Source of the DNA: Nitrobacter sp039808345
Lineage (GTDB): Bacteria > Pseudomonadota > Alphaproteobacteria > Rhizobiales > Xanthobacteraceae
Length of the DNA: 64,000 bases
Reading direction: 5' to 3'
Assembly (NCBI RefSeq): GCF_047824785.1
Contig: NZ_CP181167.1
Span: 1,302,001 to 1,366,000, forward strand
A model generated the notes under the pieces. It worked only from the letters and a program-made list of their open reading frames with translations, ran no database searches and was not told where the DNA came from. Position numbers and translations under genes: made by a program. This document shows positions 60,600-64,000 of this stretch, piece by piece. Every line of letters starts with the position of its first letter. The first letter of the stretch is position 1.

Positions 60600-61997
60600 A
60601 TGAATGCCGATCTTGCCGCGCTGCTTTACCTCGTCGCAGGTGTCTTGTTCATCCTGTCGCTGCGCGGGCTGTCGAGTCCGGCGTCGAGCCGCCGGGGTAA
60701 TTTCCTCGGCATGGGCGGCATGGCGATCGCGGTCGCGACCACGCTCGCGGCGCATCCGCCCGCTGATGCCGTGGCGTGGGTTCTGGTGATCCTCGGCGTT
60801 GCGATCGGCGGCGGCATTGGCGCGGTGATCGCGCGCCGGGTGCCGATGACGTCGATGCCGGAACTGGTGGCGGCGTTTCACTCGCTGGTCGGCATGGCGG
60901 CGGTGCTGGTGGCTGCCGGCGCGTTCTATGCGCCCGAGGCCTTCGAGATCGGAACGCCCGGCAACATCCATGCGCAGAGTCTGGTCGAGATGTCGCTCGG
61001 CGTCGCCATCGGCGCGCTGACGTTCACAGGCTCGGTGATCGCATTCCTCAAACTGTCCGGCCGGATGAGCGGCGCGCCGATCATCCTTCCCGCGCGTCAC
61101 ATCATCAACATCGCGCTCGCTCTCGCCCTGGTCTTCTTCATGTACGGGCTGGTGGTGTCGGGCAGCGCGCTCGATTTCTGGCTGATCACCATTTTAGCGC
61201 TGGTGATCGGCGTACTGCTGATCATTCCGATCGGCGGCGCCGACATGCCGGTCGTGATCTCGATGCTGAACTCCTATTCCGGCTGGGCGGCGGCCGGCAT
61301 CGGTTTCACGCTCGGCAACTCGGCGCTGATCATCACGGGTGCGCTGGTCGGCTCCTCCGGCGCGATCCTGTCCTACATCATGTGCCACGCCATGAACCGG
61401 TCGTTCATCTCGGTGATCCTCGGCGGCTTCGGCGGCGAGACGGCGGCGGCGGGCGGCGCGGGCGGCGAGCAGAAGCCGGCGAAACTCGGCTCGGCGGACG
61501 ACGCCGCTTTCATCATGAAGAATGCCTCGAAGGTCATCATCGTGCCGGGCTACGGCATGGCGGTCGCGCAGGCGCAGCACGCGCTGCGCGAACTGGCGGA
61601 CTCGCTGAAGAAGGAAGGCGTCGAGGTTAAATACGCGATCCATCCGGTCGCGGGCCGAATGCCCGGCCATATGAATGTGCTGCTGGCGGAAGCCAACGTG
61701 CCATACGACGAAGTTTTTGAGCTTGAGGATATCAACTCGGAGTTCGCTCAGGCCGACGTGGCATTCGTCATCGGCGCCAACGACGTCACCAACCCCGCGG
61801 CGGAGGACGACAAGTCCTCGCCGATTTATGGCATGCCGGTGTTGCAGGTCTGGAAGGCCGGCACGGTGATGTTCATCAAGCGTTCGCTGGCATCGGGTTA
61901 TGCCGGCATCGATAATCCACTGTTCTATCGGGATAACACCATGATGCTGCTTGGCGACGCCAAGAAGATGACGGAGAATATCGTCAAGGGGATGTAA
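60600..61997 (+). CDS. pntB: NAD(P) transhydrogenase subunit beta
   Basis: 465 residues. About eight membrane helices in the first ~270 residues form the proton channel (ALLYLVAGVLFILSLRGLSS, MTSMPELVAAFHSLVGMAAVL, GGADMPVVISMLNSYSGWAAA) and the soluble NADP-binding domain follows (KVIIVPGYGMAVAQAQHALREL, HPVAGRMPGHMNVLLAEA, FVIGANDVTNPAAEDD, MFIKRSLASGYAGIDNPLF). All are typical PntB motifs. It completes the transhydrogenase operon. Confidence 0.97.
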   Translation: MNADLAALLYLVAGVLFILSLRGLSSPASSRRGNFLGMGGMAIAVATTLAAHPPADAVAWVLVILGVAIGGGIGAVIARRVPMTSMPELVAAFHSLVGMAAVLVAAGAFYAPEAFEIGTPGNIHAQSLVEMSLGVAIGALTFTGSVIAFLKLSGRMSGAPIILPARHIINIALALALVFFMYGLVVSGSALDFWLITILALVIGVLLIIPIGGADMPVVISMLNSYSGWAAAGIGFTLGNSALIITGALVGSSGAILSYIMCHAMNRSFISVILGGFGGETAAAGGAGGEQKPAKLGSADDAAFIMKNASKVIIVPGYGMAVAQAQHALRELADSLKKEGVEVKYAIHPVAGRMPGHMNVLLAEANVPYDEVFELEDINSEFAQADVAFVIGANDVTNPAAEDDKSSPIYGMPVLQVWKAGTVMFIKRSLASGYAGIDNPLFYRDNTMMLLGDAKKMTENIVKGM

Positions 61998-62027
61998 CGC
62001 GACGGAAGTTCAACAGCGGAGGCCGAT

Positions 62028-62498
62028 ATGGCGGATGACAAGGCGAAGCGCGGCGGAAGCGACGGTCGCTTGATCGCGCTGCGTGAGGCTTACGAGGTTC
62101 GTTACTGGTCCAGGAAATTCAAGGTCACGCCGTCGAAACTAAAGGCCGCGGTCAAGGCTGTCGGTCGTGCCGCCAAGACAGTCGAAGGCTATCTCAAGCT
62201 GCAAAAGCGCGCGACCAACGACCGGGCGCTGATCGCGTTGACCCAGCCCTATGAGGTCAGATACTGGGCGAAGAAGTTCAAGGTGACGCCGGCAAGGCTT
62301 CGCACTGCGGTCGGGGAGGTTGGACGCTCCGCGAAGAAAGTCGGTGTTTTCCTCGCCGCCAGGAAGACGGTCAAAAAGAAATCCGCCGTCAAAAAGAAGA
62401 CAACGACCAAAAAGAAGACAACGGCGAAGACGGTAAAAGCGAAGACGCCAAAGGCGAAGAAAACAAAAAAGAGCGCCGGTAAGCGCGCCAGGGCATGA
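62028..62498 (+). CDS. Two-repeat DUF3606 protein with histone H1-like lysine tail
   Basis: 156 residues. Two copies of a ~45-residue unit (LIALREAYEVRYWSRKFKVTPSKLKAAVKAVG at 15-48 and LIALTQPYEVRYWAKKFKVTPARLRTAVGEVG at 68-100) match the DUF3606 pattern. From ~115 the chain is almost only Lys, Thr and Ala (KKK repeated, KAKTPKAKK), like the C-terminal tail of histone H1 or bacterial HU variants. Such tails bind DNA, so a nucleoid-associated role is a reasonable guess. It starts 30 bp after pntB. Confidence 0.75.
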   Translation: MADDKAKRGGSDGRLIALREAYEVRYWSRKFKVTPSKLKAAVKAVGRAAKTVEGYLKLQKRATNDRALIALTQPYEVRYWAKKFKVTPARLRTAVGEVGRSAKKVGVFLAARKTVKKKSAVKKKTTTKKKTTAKTVKAKTPKAKKTKKSAGKRARA

Positions 62499-62874
62499 TC
62501 CCGGCCCGAAGTGACGCGTTTTCTTCACGCGAATCGGGGATGCCACTTCGCTCGAAAGCGCTATGGATAGCTTTCTCCGATGCCGCGGCCGGTGCGGATC
62601 TGACCACGCCATAGTGTTTTCGAGCGAGGTGTTTTCGATCGAAACTCGTCTTTTCGCGTGAAGCATGTCCTCGGGCTCGATCCGAGAATGGGCCGGATCG
62701 CGTGGAAGCGGCGTCAATCAAGATCGTGACGCCTCGCTCGCCCCTGACTCCATCGGAAGCGCGGAAAGCTGTAGTCGCGAGTGTCTATCAGGACGCCGCA
62801 GCTATAGCGCGGGCGTGAAGTCCGCGCTTAACTCACGTTGAGTGCAAGTGATTGTCGAGAGGGCGCGTGAGGGC
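62499..62874. other. Intergenic region with degenerate palindromic elements
   Basis: About 375 bp between convergent genes. A type A unit in reverse (62513-62566) and decayed pieces carrying CATGTCCTCGGGCTCGATCC (about 62612-62720) are recognisable. No gene is supported; the ORFs here are translated repeats. Confidence 0.65.
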
Positions 62875-63156
62875 TCAGCGCGGTCCACGCGGACCGGCGG
62901 CTGGACCGCCCCGGCCGGCTCCGGCGCCAAACACCGGCTTCGGTTTCATCGGCAGCAGGCCCTCGCGCTGCATCTTCTTGCGCGCAAGCTTGCGGGCGCG
63001 GCGCACGGCCTCGGCCTTTTCGCGCGCTTTCTTCTCGGAGGGCTTTTCGTAATGGCCGCGGAGCTTCATTTCGCGGAAAATTCCCTCACGCTGCATCTTC
63101 TTCTTCAGCGCCTTGAGGGCTTGATCGACATTATTATCGCGAACGAGAACCTGCAC
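62875..63156 (-). CDS. rpsU: 30S ribosomal protein S21
   Basis: 93 residues. The N-terminal MQVLVRDNNVDQALKALKKKMQREGIFREMKLRGHYEKPSEKKAR is the S21 core. A longer Arg/Lys helix and a Gly/Pro-rich tail (GAGAGRGGPAAGPRGPR) extend it, as in Bradyrhizobiaceae. S21 sits at the platform of the small subunit and helps initiation. Single gene. Confidence 0.96.
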   Translation of the reverse strand: MQVLVRDNNVDQALKALKKKMQREGIFREMKLRGHYEKPSEKKAREKAEAVRRARKLARKKMQREGLLPMKPKPVFGAGAGRGGPAAGPRGPR

Positions 63157-63418
63157 GCGGCATCCTCTTTTCAGTTAAACAGTGTGAGATTTGTCAGACA
63201 GCGAAGGGCCGACAAGCGAAGCCCTCAGCGTCAAGGCCGCCCATATATCAGTTAAAGGCGCGGATGTCCAATGTTGGACGATAGTTTGGTTCGCCGAAGA
63301 CGCCGAAATTCGGGTGGAATTTCCCCAAAAATGCATGATTGGGGTTCAGCAACGCCTCACATAGGGGTTTTATAAGCCTGCTCGGGGTGGTTGATTCTTC
63401 AACAAAGGAAGACGTGTC

Positions 63419-64000
63419 ATGGACGTCAGGAAATACGCGGCCGAACTGATTGGCACTTTTTGGCTGACTTTTATGGGATGCGGCAGCGCCGTCATCGCGG
63501 CGGCGTTTCCCGAGGTTGGCATCGGGCTGCTGGGCGTGGCTTTGACCTTCGGCCTGAGCGTTGTCACCATGGCCTATGCAATCGGGCATATTTCGGGGTG
63601 TCATCTCAATCCGGCGGTCACCCTCGGCCTGACCGCGGGCGGCCGGTTCCCGGCGTTGCAGGTGGTTCCTTACATCATCGCGCAGGTGATCGGGGCGATC
63701 GCCGCCGCCGCGCTGCTCTATGTGATCGCCAGCGGGGCGGCGGGCTTCGATGTCGCCAAGGGTTTCGCATCAAACGGCTTCGGTGAGCACTCGCCCGGTC
63801 ACTACAACCTCACGGTGGGTTTCATCACCGAGGTGGTGATGACGGCCATGTTCCTGTTCGTCATCATGGGATCGACCCACGGCAAGGCTCCGGCTGGTTT
63901 CGCGCCGCTGGCGATCGGTCTCGCGCTGGTGATGATCCATCTTGTCAGCATTCCCGTCACCAACACGTCGGTGAATCCGGCGCGCAGCACCGGTCCGGCG
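63419..64000 (+). CDS. aqpZ: Aquaporin Z, 3' end beyond the window
   Basis: 194 residues visible and open to the window edge. Starts MDVRKYAAELIGTFWLTFMGCGSAVI; GGAAG upstream. Both NPA motifs are present, HLNPAVTLG and SVNPARSTG, separated by about 120 residues, with GHISGC before the first as in AqpZ. It forms a tetrameric water channel in the inner membrane. Six to eight further residues of the pore half and the last helix lie outside the window. Confidence 0.95.
   Translation, partial: MDVRKYAAELIGTFWLTFMGCGSAVIAAAFPEVGIGLLGVALTFGLSVVTMAYAIGHISGCHLNPAVTLGLTAGGRFPALQVVPYIIAQVIGAIAAAALLYVIASGAAGFDVAKGFASNGFGEHSPGHYNLTVGFITEVVMTAMFLFVIMGSTHGKAPAGFAPLAIGLALVMIHLVSIPVTNTSVNPARSTGPA

Overview
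The window looks like a chromosomal segment of a nitrite-oxidising alphaproteobacterium, most likely a Nitrobacter species. The clearest pointer is a complete beta subunit of nitrite oxidoreductase (nxrB, 30432-31973, minus strand). Gene content typical of Bradyrhizobiaceae supports this: a pntAA/pntAB/pntB operon with a small cytochrome oxidase subunit IV gene upstream, DUF1036 next to pyk, gapR, and the cysteine-free form of ribosomal protein L36. Base composition is GC-rich throughout. The species call is an inference from protein families, not from a database match.

Layout. 1-2750: end of a two-component flavin monooxygenase (oxygenase and reductase), then a membrane transporter broken by one in-frame TAG. 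2924-8036: a membrane-anchored coiled-coil protein, then a three-gene cluster (TonB-dependent receptor, small periplasmic His/Cys protein, MauG-like di-heme protein) behind a perfect palindrome. 8132-16965: selO, treY, a fused pabA-pabB gene and a universal stress protein. 17066-23176: a decayed type II-C CRISPR-Cas locus with intact cas9, a recognisable tracrRNA, a cas1 cut off inside a CRISPR repeat, no cas2, and an IS3-family element inside a spacer. 23266-28678: a frameshifted LuxR-type regulator, unknown genes and a type I secretion locus whose ABC transporter has lost its front half. 28734-35399: GNAT-TPR protein, orphan nxrB, unknown genes, tyrosinase. 35400-56165: ordinary housekeeping and cell-envelope genes (msrA, mobA, tusA-like, hemE, wrbA, pirin, LysR, EAL, rpmJ, pyk, gapR, DUF882, L,D-transpeptidase, NtrC-type regulator) separated by many copies of short palindromic repeats. 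56347-64000: pepF, the transhydrogenase operon, a DUF3606 protein, rpsU and the start of aqpZ.

The two most notable points are these. (1) The Cas9 locus keeps everything recognisable for guided interference (four identical 36-bp repeats, anti-repeat RNA with promoter and terminator, all Cas9 nuclease residues) but has lost spacer acquisition by a deletion whose breakpoint lies inside a repeat. (2) Families of palindromic elements that begin TAGAGC and end GCTCTA are scattered through the window. In six genes (msrA, hemE, wrbA, a small ORF at 46230, DUF882, L,D-transpeptidase) the TAG stop codon is the terminal TAG of the adjacent element. Elsewhere elements have become coding sequence, at the N-terminus of the L,D-transpeptidase and the C-terminus of the 32343-33164 protein.

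All calls come from reading the sequence and from memory of protein families. No alignment, HMM or structure search was run.
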